A stretch of 64,000 nt of DNA from Trifolium pratense (GCF_020283565.1 NC_060060.1:13268001-13332000), one strand, 5' to 3'. Numbered from the stretch's first letter, positions 11,411 through 22,301 are shown. The notes: generated by a model from the sequence alone, not told the origin. Translations and numbers: made by a program.

Positions 11411-12763
11411 TCAACTGTAGTATTGTTTGAGCTTTTCGGCATTCCAAGGTCGAGGAATTTCTTTTCTGTAAAGATCTTCCAAATAATAGGCACCGTTTTC
11501 GGTTTTGGCTCGGACACGATAAGGTCCCTCCCAATTTGCCGCGAGTTTACCCTCGCGAGAATCTTTTTGGTTGCGTCGGAGTACTAGTGTTCCAACGTCA
11601 AATTCTCGCTTGATGACCTTTTTGTCATGCCGTTTTGCTATTTTTTGTTTCAAAGTAGCTTCTCGGAGGGCTGCGCCGTCTCGGAGTTCTTCCAAGAGGT
11701 CGAGCTCCTCTCTGAGCATTTCGTGGTTGTCTTCCCCTTCAAGGGGTACTTCCGTTCGGAAGGAGGACGCTCCGGTTTCTACTGGAATTACGGCCTCTGT
11801 TCCGTACGTCAGTCGGAAGGGCGTTTCTCCCGTCGTAGAATGTGGAGTGGTTCGGTAAGACCAGAGTACGCTGTGTAGTTCTTCTGTCCATTTTCCCTTT
11901 GCTTCATCCAACCTTCTTTTGAGTCCTCGTAGTATAACCCTGTTCGCAGCTTCGGCTTGACCGTTCATTTGAGGGTGTTCGACAGAGGTGAAGTGTTGGG
12001 TTGTACCTATCTTTGCCATGAACTCTCGTACTTTTCTGTCTGTGAACTGAGTCCCATTATCTGTAATGACAACTTGAGGGATCCCAAATCTTGCAAGTAT
12101 GTTGCGTTTGAAAAATCGCAACACATTGAATGTAGTGATATTGGCGAGAGGCTCGGCCTCGATCCATTTTGTAAAGTAGTCGACCGCTACTATTAAGTAT
12201 TTATTTTGTCCTGCTGCCGTTGGAAACGGTCCTAGGAGATCCATCCCCCACCAAGAAAACGGCCACGGGGACGATAGCGTTTTTAGCTCGTTTGGAGGGG
12301 CCAAGTGTATATCCCCGTGGCGTTGGCATTTGTCACATTTCTTGACATGCTCTTTTGCGTCTGTTTGCATGGTAGGCCAATAAAATCCTGCTCGCAAGGC
12401 CTTTCTGGCCAAGGAGCGTCCACCAATGTGCTGACCGTTTATTCCTTCGTGGATCTCGCCGAGGATCGAGGCTACCTCGCTTTCCTCGACACACCTTAGT
12501 AGAGGGATGGAAAATCCTCGGCGGTACATTTTTCCATTTAGGATTACGTACGCGCAGGCTCTTCTTTTGACTTTAGCTGCCTCCCTTTTATCAAGTGGGA
12601 GGTTTCCAGTGTTCAGAAATTCGAACACGGGTGTCATCCAGCTGTTGGCGTTGATCTCGCATATCAGGAATACCTCGTTGGGTTTTACTATGCTTGGTTT
12701 GGATAGCGTTTCCTGAATAAGCGATTGATTTCCGCCTTTCTTTCTCTTAGTGCTTGCGAGCTT
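11411..12763 (-). CDS. Integrase remnant of gypsy pol
   Basis: The frame is open from about 12763; the first ATG is at 12637, giving 408 residues. It has the HHCC zinc-binding region (HEGINGQHIGG then CDKCQRHG) and the catalytic DDE core: D in WWGMDLLGPF, D in ITDNGTQF and E in MNGQAEAANR. A C-terminal chromatin-facing part ends PRPWNAEKLKQYYS. Upstream of the ATG the frame reads through the linker that normally joins RNase H to integrase (KLASTKRKKGGNQSL), then stops at the deletion junction. It should catalyse strand transfer of the retroelement cDNA, but here it lacks a fused reverse transcriptase and an obvious way to be translated from the genomic RNA. Confidence 0.9.
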   Translation of the reverse strand, partial: KLASTKRKKGGNQSLIQETLSKPSIVKPNEVFLICEINANSWMTPVFEFLNTGNLPLDKREAAKVKRRACAYVILNGKMYRRGFSIPLLRCVEESEVASILGEIHEGINGQHIGGRSLARKALRAGFYWPTMQTDAKEHVKKCDKCQRHGDIHLAPPNELKTLSSPWPFSWWGMDLLGPFPTAAGQNKYLIVAVDYFTKWIEAEPLANITTFNVLRFFKRNILARFGIPQVVITDNGTQFTDRKVREFMAKIGTTQHFTSVEHPQMNGQAEAANRVILRGLKRRLDEAKGKWTEELHSVLWSYRTTPHSTTGETPFRLTYGTEAVIPVETGASSFRTEVPLEGEDNHEMLREELDLLEELRDGAALREATLKQKIAKRHDKKVIKREFDVGTLVLRRNQKDSREGKLAANWEGPYRVRAKTENGAYYLEDLYRKEIPRPWNAEKLKQYYS

Positions 12764-12768
12764 TTTTA

Positions 12769-12978
12769 CTATGCCGGAGTCGCCTGTGGCGGGGTAGCCA
12801 CAGGGATCTGCGGTTCTTCTGGGTTGTAGGGCTCGTAATGCGCGTCTTGCCCTCCCTGGCCATCTTCCGTTACGGAGGCGAATTGGCCGTCCAGCGGATG
12901 GTACGTCGCGTAGTCCATCGGTGATCCATGGTTCTCCGCCACGTGCTCCGGGATTTGGTGGTTGTTAACGCCAGCCAT
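12769..12978 (-). pseudogene. Truncated gag start of the gypsy element
   Basis: About 69 residues begin MAGVNNHQIPEHVAENHG and end at a stop at the deletion junction. Position just inside the 5' LTR and primer site marks it as the gag N-terminus. The frame does not match the integrase frame that follows, so the junction near 12763-12775 both deleted several kilobases and shifted frame. Confidence 0.7.
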
Positions 12979-13045
12979 TGGTCGTGAAGAAGGTGTTTTG
13001 AAGGAAGTTTTAGTTTTTGGTTTGGTTAAACAGGGAAACTAATGC

Positions 13046-13063
13046 TTCCCACAGACGGCGCCA
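13046..13063 (-). other. Primer binding site of the gypsy element
   Basis: On the minus strand TGGCGCCGTCTGTGGGAA starts two bases inside the 5' LTR. This form of primer site is common in plant gypsy elements; the exact tRNA was not checked. Confidence 0.7.
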
Positions 13064-13064
13064 C

Positions 13065-13497
13065 TGATCGTGTTGACCAGAATGATGCGACTTCGCCGGC
13101 GTTTGCGGTGGTTGAGAGCGTTGAGACCCCTGTTGAAGCGGAGGGGGGTTGTGTACCTGCAGGCACTCCGACGCTCAAGTCAGTTTGTGTTTGTAGAGGT
13201 TTTCTTAGCTAAATAATGCGTACCTTGCAAATGAAGTGGAGATGCATATATATAGCCCCCAGCGCTGGGCTAAGGCCCTTGATGGCATTAATGGCCATCA
13301 AGTGGCTGCCGGAAAACGGCTAAGGAGCCATGATGTGCAGTTAATGCTCATCATTCCGGTGTCTAGACGTTACAGAAGCCATGGAGAAGTAGCCGTTGGT
13401 ATCCCGAGCATTTACGGTGCGCCCGGTGGGTGAGGGTCAGCCCCACTACACAAGCTCGTTGGTTTGTGTACCGAGCTTCTAAGCTCGGCCCGGAACA
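13065..13497 (-). repeat. 5' LTR of the gypsy element
   Basis: 433 bp, apparently identical to the copy at 6333-6765, followed by the target duplication AGATC at 13498-13502. Confidence 0.95.
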
Positions 13498-14000
13498 AGA
13501 TCTTCATGTTGTCCTATTTGCCGCTCAAGGTTTAGTGCACTCTACTCGGGGACAGATCCATAAAGCGATTAGAACCAAACTTCTTACATATTATCCAAAT
13601 TTCTCCCTACTATGTCAAACTTAGTAATTTTCTTAATTACTTTCATTTTAAAATAAGCACGTATAATACGTTTTTCACCCATATTAAGAAAAACAATAAA
13701 CAAATGGGTTAATAGCTCTTTACCCCCTGCAATGTTGGTGATTTTTGTTTTGCCCCCTGTAAAAAAAAATTGCTTTTACCCCCTGCAATTCAAAGATTTT
13801 TTGTTTTTAGACCCTCGTTGCACATGTAAGCATCTGACTGGACATTTAGATGACATGGTTTGCTTACATGTCAAATTATTTTATTTTTAATATTTTTTTA
13901 ATGCTAGCTGGATATTCCCTCTTTCATTAACACAAAAATATTAAATTTCCTTTTTTAACAAATCAAAAAAATATTGAAATATACAAAATAAAATTAAAAC

Positions 14001-14200
14001 TGTTATGAAACTAATCTAAACATAACTAAGAATATAGAAGAATAGAGATGAAAGAGAGAAGAGAGAAAGATTAGAGTTTGTATATTCTCTTCAAGGTGTG
14101 CATTACATTGTAACAAAGGGGTCCTATTTATAGGACACATTTAGGGGACAAGAAAACCTACACAATAATGGACATTCATTACATATAATTATTCATAACA
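14001..14200 (-). repeat. 3' LTR of the copia element at 14 kb
   Basis: 200-bp direct repeat partner of 19800-19999. It contains the TATTTATAGGACACA segment. Confidence 0.92.
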
Positions 14201-14210
14201 CTCCCCCTTG
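14201..14210 (-). other. Polypurine tract of the copia element at 14 kb
   Basis: CAAGGGGGAG on the minus strand adjoins the 3' LTR. Confidence 0.75.
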
Positions 14211-14469
14211 AATGTCCATCAAGGATATGCCTCGTTAAAACCTTACTAGAGAAAAAACCATTAGGAAAAAAAATCCTAGTGAAGGAAAAAGAGTACATAT
14301 CATCCTTTATATGTGAACTGCCTCGTTAAAAACCTTACCAAGAAAACCCAGTGGGACAAAACCACGGTGAAGGGAAAAAGAGTGCAGAACATATATATTT
14401 ATGTCTCCCCCTCATAAAAATAGTTATATATGAGATGAAAAAACCAAATAATCTTCGGTGGTGCTAGGT

Positions 14470-17200
14470 CCTCAAAAGATTTGCTTGAAGTTGATTTTGT
14501 AGAAATATTTGACATATTTTCTTTATTATACTCTTCTCCAAGTTAGCAGTGCTTCTTATGTTATCTTCATATTGAATTGTTGCGGGAACCATCCTTTTGT
14601 AATAAAAACAACAAGTTTCTTGTATGCGTTGAATTACAGGCCTCGAGCCTCGACATAAGTGCATTCTCAACTTGCTTGATGTAGTGCTAAAATCTTCATA
14701 TGATTGGATGATATTGTTGTTTCTTTAAGGTAAATAATATGCTTGACTTTGTTCCACTATTTGTGTTGGCTGAAAAGACTAAAATAAAATACTACATGTA
14801 TAACGAGTAAAATATATTAGTGTCCACAATTGAATTAAGATATCATATTTTCATCATTGTCTTGAGGCTTGACACATCAAATGACATCGCATCCATTTTA
14901 GTACACAACAAATTAGATTTGTCAATGTTAAATATCATTTTATTGAGGCACAAAATTTTATTCAAATTATAAATTTGCAATTCCAAATAAATTTTGCGCA
15001 TCCAGATATTTCTTTAATCTACAAATTTCAGAAGCTCTTCAGGAGTTCTGATAATATTTACAGCAAATGATATTTCTCAACAAATATATTAGCATTTGAT
15101 ATATGGTACTTCAGGACCGATTAGTAATTCACTATTGAGGAACTTACAACAATTTCATATAGAATCATGTTTTCTATAAGATTCATGATTCACGAAGCAT
15201 TCTTCAATTACTTATTTTGTAAGAAAAATGACAATATCTCATAAGCTCTTCAGGAGTCTTAATGATATTTTTTTTATCATCGATATAAGCCTCAAATATA
15301 ACAAATTCATTTTCAAATATTTTCTTAAAAATGGATAAATGATGTCCTTCTCATATTCCTCATTTGGAAATATTCACATGCATCAAAACTGCTTAAGAGA
15401 CAAAAGGACTTATTCATTTTTATTAAATCATCTATTCAATAGTCTATTTTACATGTCTCACGAAAATTAAATCCTTCAGGGATTTTCACATAATCATTAT
15501 CTAATGAGCCGTTCAAACACGTTGTAACACATCTTTCAAATAAATCGAGCATTTCATGTGCTACAAAACTTAATCAATTATAAAGAAGTATTGAATTCAC
15601 TTCAGGTGAATACGCCTCTTGAAAATTAATGGTAGACGTTTATCATTTTCTTTTCGCGCGAAAACTAATTTGTACTAGTTATTTTCATCTTCAGGTGTAC
15701 GGACTGCTCGTCCAACAACCTTTTGCTTTGCAAAACTAGTTTAATATTGTATCAATCGCATCTACCTATTTAGTCAATAATTTCATTGTCTATAATCTTT
15801 AATAGACTTTGATCCATGATCCTCATTGTCATTTATCACATATAGCGCTTTATTATGTGCAAAAATAGTGTCAACGTTGACTTCATCTCGGTTCCATCAT
15901 ATTTTATTCATGACATAATTTATTGAGATCTCTTTGTTTTAATAAATTACAGGTACCTGATGAGTTCTTCTGGAACTGAAAAATTAATTATGTCAAATAC
16001 TTTTTTCAAAATTTTTCATATCCTCCCTTGAGTCATCTTTCTTTTTAGCTCCTTAACTTATTTGAGGAATTTATCCTTGAAACCGATTTGCTTACCATGC
16101 TTTAAGCGTGGTTAAGAATCATTTGCAATATTAGATTGTCCGACAGGGACATTTATTTTTATCGGAGCATTAGCAGCTATTGATTGATTTCATAAACTTT
16201 GCAAATGAGTTATCTTTTGAACATTTGGTTCAAGCTATTTTATATGAGGATCAAGATGAGATAATAATAATAATTTATTTCAAGTGATTCATTTGAACTT
16301 CTGGTTCATATTTTTTAGCTGCTTATTCCCTCCCCCTAATATTGGGAAAACTAATTCATCACTTGAAAATTAGCCTTCTAGGCTATAAACAAGTCCCTTA
16401 TTGGCTCGATATAATTTATAAGGGATGAAGAGTTATATCAAATATATTTTCCCAATATTCATTTATGACCCATTTAAATGCATTATATTGGAGCAATTGA
16501 GACGTACCCAACACATCCAAAAATGTTTATATATGGGAAATTAGGTTTATAAACCAAAATTTAAATAAATTAGGGGAGAACTTATGTGTATAATAATTTG
16601 TTGGCATCATGCTATTTAATATCTCAACATACATGTTTGAGTGTTCCCAACTATAACTTAGAAGTTACGATCTCATAAGTATCGGTCGTGTAATTAACTT
16701 TAGACCTCTAAAGAATGGATCTTCAAGTCCATTATTTTTGTTTGTATGAACATATTCTACAAAATGTTCAGTATAAATTTCAATTAACAAATGATACTTA
16801 TCAAATACTTTCTAGAATAATATATATAAAATGAGCTCTTAAAAATAATCTCACAAACTTCTGGTTGTGAGTTTATAACAAACATACATGTGACCATTTA
16901 GTTGATGCATCAATTAAAATTTTAGGAATCGAATTGGTTCACGTGATCGGTGTATTGATTTACAAATATCACCTTATATATATTCTAAAAAATAAAAGAT
17001 GCTCATTTACTTAATTTATCAACTTCCTTCGGGAACTAGTAACACATAAAATTATTAGATTGAAGAAACTTCAGGCCCTTCAATTCATATAAAATTATTT
17101 TATATTTCACATCATAATAGATTCGGGATGATCCATCCGATCTTGCCAATTACAAACTTAATATGATTTAAATTGTAAACTTCTGGTTTACTTAAACATA
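14470..17200 (-). pseudogene. Decayed copia polyprotein
   Basis: Short conserved islands survive between stops and frame changes. Near 14560-14600 an RNase H-like QYEDN block is preceded by KRMVPATI. Near 16080-16180 lies the hinge region with ANAPIKINVPVGQSN followed by a GSKDK-like block. Near 16330-16400 there is an ELVFPILGGGNK block from the integrase C-terminal side. The order of islands fits a copia pol read on the minus strand. None is joined in one frame, so no functional protein can be made. Confidence 0.65.
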
Positions 17201-18039
17201 TATGTGCTTGAGTTGCACTAATATTATAAGTATGCCTCAAACTAGAGACAAAAATTGATAATGTGTCTCGTAATATAGAGATACAAGATCTCCTCCATTA
17301 CTTGTTACAATATGATATTTATTTATGTGAATATCCTCCAAGCATATATACTAAATTTCTTTAAGACTTTAAAATATACAATACATTAGCAAAGTGTAAC
17401 TTTGTTTCTCGATATAACAATGTATTTGCTCTTTTGGAGCTTCAATAATTTTTGTACTATAAAAATAGGATTTAATTCCTTCCAATTTTTTTTTTATGAA
17501 CAGTAATATAGATATATACTTTCATGCTAACAAAAATATGTTTCAGCAAAAAAAATTCTTTTCGGTAGAACATAATAAAAAATAGTAATAATTTATTTGT
17601 TTGAGAATTAAAAGAGTAAAAATAAAGTATAACAGAATAATGTTTATGTGGATTTCAGCAGAATTAGAAATTAGAAGATTGTAACCAAAATAAAATAAAT
17701 AAATTAGAAGATAGTAACAATTAAAGTATTTTTAAAATTAAAATCAATAAATTGATTTAAATAAGTAACCGAATAATTAAAACCAATTTATATTTGAAGA
17801 GAATAATCTTTATTATGAGAGGGGAAAAAAACGTATGAACCATGCATTCAATCATGAGCTAAATATATCAATAATATTCATCCAATGTATGTGCAACAAT
17901 TGATATACAAAATATTCTTGAAATTATCTTTTCAAAGTTGCTATTTCAGGAGCATATTCGAGAGACATAAACAATTCTTCTATTAATTTCCTTTAATTTT
18001 GGTCCATCTTATACCAAGATCATATAGATTGTAATCTGC

Positions 18040-19665
18040 CGTAAGAATTTAGTTCTTCAGGAACCCAATAACAAATCTCTTTTTAGAATGGCCGGAGAAA
18101 TTCACAATTTTTACAATTTTTCATTGAGTGATACTACAAGAATGCTTTAATATTGGATTTTAAGTTCTTCAAGAACTATACAAATAAATTTTTTTTCATT
18201 AACAATAGTTAAGGAAATCCATAATCTTGGAGCAATCCATCCATAATGCGTTAATATTAATTCCATATTCTTTGTGATGTAGTTCTTCAAGAACTATATC
18301 ACAAATGATCTTCATAAGGATGTTCAGTATTAAATTTATAGTTCTCCAAGAGTTGTGTCTGAAATCTTCAAACATTGATATCAAACTTCTTTCTTTGAGC
18401 AATTCTTCAAAGATACTTCAATATTAAGGTTTTTTCTTTTTTTTTCTTTAGTTCTTCGGGAACTACTATATCACAAATAATTTTCATAAATAATGATCAA
18501 GAAAAAATCATTATTTAAGCAATCCTTCAGGGATGCTTGAATGTTGAATTCTTCTAGAATTCATAAGACTATATATAATTGTACATGTAAAAATAAAATA
18601 AAGAATAAAGAATTAAAGATATATTATCAAACAAAAAATTGGAATTAATGTACAAAAAATGGAATTAATTCTCTTAAAAGTGATGAAAACGTTTTCATAC
18701 ATGATCCAAGAGGTTACAAAATAGTAAATGTATTTTAATAAGAACATAAAAGGGTAAAATCAAGAGGTTACAAAATCTTCATATTTTCATAAATGTAATC
18801 TTCATATGAAATCATATGATCTAAGAGGTTACAAAATAGTAAATGTATTTACATTCACTCTTTATTTGAATTAAAATAAGAACGTAAAAAGGGTTTAGTT
18901 CTTTAGGGACTAACAAATTATACCACATGTTATTCTTATCTCATTTTCATAAAATTCTATATATAATTCTATGTATAAGCAAAGAGATAAAATACGCTTG
19001 TAGTAATTTAAAACTATCACAATACATATGAGTTAATATTCCATGATTTTTTTAAGTTCTTCAGGAACTATATAATATCGTTATATTGTAAAAATCATTC
19101 TTTAAGCAATCCTTCAGGGATGCATATATAGAAAATAATTTGATTATTTATTTTTAAGTTCTTCAAGATATAATATCGTTATAATGTAAAAATAATTCTT
19201 TATGCAATCCTTCAGGGATACATATATAACATTGAGTTCTTCAGGAACTGTATAATATATACTATAAAGTATGAGAAATATATTGGTGCAATCCTTCAGG
19301 GATGCATATAGATATTGAATTCTTTTGGAATTCTAAATGAATAATAAGATCAAATCCGTTATTTATCCAATTCATTTTACTTATATCTATAAATCTTCGG
19401 GATTCATTCTTATATCTATGAATCTTCGGGATTCATATTTTAAAAATATTTTGCGGTACTTCTAGAAATTGAGGCTTATGAATCTTCAGGATTCATATTT
19501 TAAAAGTTCATCACACTATGAATCTTCAGGATTCATAATTCAAAAATTTCACTACGATACTTCTGGATCGTAGGATTCATATTTTAAAATTTTGTCAAAC
19601 TATGAATCTTCAGGATTCATATTTAAAAAATTTTATCACGATACTTCTGGATCGTAGGCTGTGAA
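18040..19665. repeat. Hairpin array in the leader of the copia element
   Basis: About two dozen short inverted repeats occur, each with a TTCAG, TTCGG, TTCTG or TTCAA loop and a stem of 5-8 bp. The main stem classes on the plus strand are AGTTC/GAACT (for example 19051-19067), GCAATCC/GGGATGC (19104-19122), TATGAATC/GATTCATA (19389-19436 region, two copies) and CGATAC/GGATCG (19556 region). Between 18.4 and 19.3 kb the first two classes alternate in units of roughly 50-150 bp. The position is between the primer site and the decayed coding region, so in the element's RNA this is the leader and gag region. Confidence 0.7.
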
Positions 19666-19785
19666 TCAATATAAAAAACGAGAAGGAATAAAATGATCCG
19701 ATAAAAAATAGAATAAAAAATCATACAGAAAATAAAATTATCACTTCCCATGGTTGTTATACCTTTCTTGAAAGAGGAGAGACTA

Positions 19786-19797
19786 TCGTGCTGATAA
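19786..19797 (-). other. Candidate primer binding site of the copia element at 14 kb
   Basis: TTATCAGCACGA on the minus strand lies two bases inside the 5' LTR. It differs from the usual TGGTATCAGAGC initiator-tRNA site; the priming RNA is not known to me. Confidence 0.5.
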
Positions 19798-19799
19798 CG

Positions 19800-19999
19800 T
19801 GTTATGAAACTAATCTAAACATAACTAAGAATATAGAAGAATAGAGATGAAAGAGAGAAGAGAGAAAGATTAGAGTTTGTATATTCTCTTCAAGGTGTGC
19901 ATTACATTGTAACAAAGGGGTCCTATTTATAGGACACATTTAGGGGACAAGAAAACCTACACAATAATGGACATTTATTACATATAATTATTCATAACA
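19800..19999 (-). repeat. 5' LTR of the copia element at 14 kb
   Basis: 200-bp direct repeat partner of 14001-14200, differing at one visible base. Confidence 0.92.
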
Positions 20000-20101
20000 A
20001 AAACATTCATCTTTCTCCTTGTTCCATAGAAATCCAGAGCATTCCCTCTGTTTAAAATTGAAACAACTTGCTCCTTCATCTAACAACAATTAACATTCCT
20101 C

Positions 20102-20462
20102 GAACCTACCTTTTGATCTTGTCACATCTTCTCCATCTTCTTTGATTTGCATTTTCATCGTCTTCAAAACCTTTTTCTCTCTCTCACATGCGTTCCCTTT
20201 ATTTCTCGCAAGCGTTCGCACCACCACTATTTCTTGGGTTTAATTTTGATTTGTAAGGTTCCTTTCACCGTCAAAACAGAGATCCATACCACAAACCTAA
20301 ATCCATACCACGAAATCGACAGTGACGACGGCAAAAACGAAATCGATGGCAGATCTTCTTCATCAGAATCTGTTCATTAATTTCGATTTGTGTTGTTTTT
20401 GGTGTTTTAGGGTTCGATTAATGTATGTGTGTTATGATTTTCATTTTCTGGGTTTTACTTCA
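20102..20462 (+). other. Unique core of the fold-back transposon, possible captured gene fragment
   Basis: Between the two arms lies about 360 bp without an inverted partner. It has the look of a plant gene 5' end: a CT-rich leader, a TTTCTCTCTCTC run near 20170-20190, a GACGACGGCAAAAACGAAA stretch, then ATGGCAGATCTTCTTCATCAG at 20346. No family was recognised in the translation. Confidence 0.4.
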
Positions 20463-20851
20463 GGAGGAATGTTGTTAGATGAAGGAGCAAGTTGTTCTGG
20501 GTTTCTATGGAACAAGGAGAAAGATGAACGTATCAATTTTTTATTTTGTATTTCAGTTTTTTTTTTTAAAGGAAATTTAATTTTTTTTGTTTTAATAAAA
20601 AAGGGAATATCCAACTAGCATTAAAAAAAATCAAAAATAAAATAATTTGACATGTAGGCAAGTCATGTAATCTAAATGTCCAGTCAGATGCTTACATGTG
20701 CGGTGAGGGTCTAAAAATAAAAAATCTTTGAATTGCATGGGGGTAAAAGAAAAAAATAATTTTACAGGGAGTAAACCAAAAATCACCAACATTGCAGGGG
20801 TAAAGAGCTATTAACCCTAAACAAATAAAAGAATATTACAATTTTATAAAA

Positions 20852-20881
20852 CTAGAACATCGACCCGTGCGGTGCACGGGT
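20852..20881 (-). other. Helitron 3' terminus hairpin and CTAG end
   Basis: An 8-bp GC-rich stem with a 3-base loop lies at 20863-20881, with CTAG at 20852-20855. Insertion between A and T is the Helitron rule and fits the flanking T. Confidence 0.8.
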
Positions 20882-21040
20882 CTAATTAGCTGTAAGATAT
20901 GTAATTATAAATTAGATATGATAATTGCAATAATATAAGGTATATGAAAATTTTTGAGTAACATTAAACGATAGTTCAACAATAATTTTGGGTAAATATT
21001 CATACAAATGAAGGTATATTATAGAAGACTTCCTTATAGA

Positions 21041-21181
21041 TCATATTCGAAGTCTTAGTCGTATCTTCGCGTCATCGTCGATGATCAATATTTTTAATCC
21101 TTCTCTAGAAGTAACTCTTGAAATCGCAACATACAGCTGACCATGTGAAAACACTGGCGACGAAAGATATATCCTTACATG
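21041..21181 (-). pseudogene. Helitron helicase, C-terminal piece
   Basis: Minus-strand reading gives a block resembling the C-terminal PIF1-type helicase motif (SPVFSHGQLYVAISRVTSR), then a tail IIDDDAKIRLRLRI and a stop at 21041. It is the continuation of the piece at 33410-34010, from which the SIRE-type element separates it. Confidence 0.85.
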
Positions 21182-22299
21182 TGTTGGAACAAAATTGATT
21201 TTAAAATGTTTGCCCCTAAATCTATAAAGGTTTTGATGATAACAAAGTATTAATAAACAATTGGAAGGACTAAAAATTTATTTTAAGTGCGCAGATGTAA
21301 GCATCATACAAGCTCTGAGTGAAGTTCAGAGGATGTGAATTCAGAAGTTCACAGACGCTCAGAAGATGTTGGACTTCAGAAGTTACAATCTTCAGAGGAT
21401 GAAGTCTTCAGAACTTCTTGACTGACTACTAAGCTTCATCAAAGTCTGAAGATCTCTTTGAAAGCTGTGAAGATTCTCTTTGTTAGTCAACTCTTCTACC
21501 AATGAAGAAAAGGACCCTTCAAGCCTGATCAGCTCAGCTACCCTCAGTTTGTCTGTTCTCTTTTGAGAACGTGGGTTTTCAGTTTTGTTAGCTGAATAAG
21601 GAAAGTCTTCTCTGTTGTAGTCAAAGTAACTGAAACTCTTTCTTAGTTTTGGATACAACCAAACTGCATCAAGACAGACTGCCTGAAGACAAAAGATTAT
21701 CAACTCCAACGGTTCTTTTTGCAACGACTCTTTTCTAGTAGTATATATACTAGAAGATTCAGCTACAACAAAGATAACAATTATTAAGGATTGAACGTAC
21801 GCTGAACAAACTCTGAACTTTGTGATATACAAGCTCTGAACCGCTGTTAAGTGTTTTTGCACTTTAGTCTAATACTCTGTACTCTTTGTATTGGCTCTCA
21901 TTAGGTTCTATTAAGAGCATTTGTATATTGTTATATACTTTACTATTACTTGAGATAACTTAAGCTTGTGTGCTTAAGTGTGAAAACTTAAGCTTGTGTG
22001 CTTAAGTGTGAAGTCTTAAGCTTGTGTGCTTGAGCATTGTTGAGAAGTCTCTTGCTTGTGTGCTTGAGCAGGTGTAATCTTGTGTGATTATAGTGAACTC
22101 CCTTGGAAGTGCAAGGGGACTGGACTACTCTCGTTTTGTGAGAGGAACCAGTATAAATTGCTTGTGTGATCTCTCTCTTTCTCTTGTTATTATTTGTGTT
22201 ATTTATCCGCTGCTAACGTAGTTGAGTTAAGAACTTGAAAAAGTTTTAACTTAGCTAAAACACAATTCAACCCCCCCTTCTTGTGTTTTCACACCTTCA
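21182..22299 (+). repeat. 5' LTR of the SIRE-type element
   Basis: 1118 bp, TGTTGG...CTTCA. It contains a TATA-like GTATATATAC within a palindromic CTAGTA context at about 21736-21757, and three to four tandem copies of an AAGCTTGTGTGCTTAAG unit at 21961-22075. A minus-strand open frame of 156 codons within it is judged fortuitous. Confidence 0.95.
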
Positions 22300-22301
22300 A
22301 T

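Larger units (their letters stand above)
6333..13497 (-). mobile_element. Ty3/gypsy LTR retrotransposon, Tat-like, internally deleted
   Basis: A 7.2-kb element bounded by 433-bp direct repeats that begin TG and end CA, flanked by the 5-bp target duplication AGATC (6328-6332 and 13498-13502). Orientation is minus: the integrase reads minus, a TGGCGCCGTC-type primer site follows the right LTR and a G-rich polypurine tract precedes the left LTR. Only an N-terminal gag piece and the integrase remain; the rest of gag, protease, reverse transcriptase and RNase H are missing. Two genes lie on the opposite strand between the integrase and the 3' LTR, an arrangement known from the Tat lineage. The element is visibly richer in G+C than its flanks. 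The two LTRs look identical by eye, so insertion was recent; with no reverse transcriptase it must have moved using enzymes supplied in trans. Confidence 0.93.
14001..19999 (-). mobile_element. Ty1/copia LTR retrotransposon with dead coding region
   Basis: It has 200-bp LTRs (14001-14200 and 19800-19999) starting TG and ending CA, flanked by AAAAC (13996-14000 and 20000-20004). The LTRs differ at one position that I can see (gacattcatt versus gacatttatt). Minus orientation is shown by a polypurine tract AAGGGGGAG against the left LTR and a primer site against the right LTR. The inside has no frame longer than about 70 codons. It is inserted in the left arm of the Mutator-like element. Confidence 0.9.
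13706..20817. mobile_element. Mutator-like fold-back transposon, split by a copia element
   Basis: The ends are inverted repeats starting GGGTTAATAGCTCTTTACCC (13706) and finishing with its complement at 20817. They are flanked by a perfect 9-bp duplication TAAACAAAT (13697-13705 and 20818-20826), the length used by Mutator-like transposases. Without the inserted copia element it would be about 1.1 kb. The arms are long: left arm 13706-14000 plus 20005-20101, right arm 20463-20817. No transposase is encoded, so it is non-autonomous. Confidence 0.88.

Noticed and set aside
18040..19665. CRISPR-like array
   Set aside because: The repeats are short inverted units with varied stems and irregular spacing inside a plant retrotransposon; no spacers of constant length and no cas genes.
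21392..21862. 156-codon minus-strand ORF in each SIRE-type LTR (also 32501-32971)
   Set aside because: It is present twice only because the LTRs are near-identical, spans the TATA and U3 region, has no recognisable domain, and two of the few LTR differences change residues in it.
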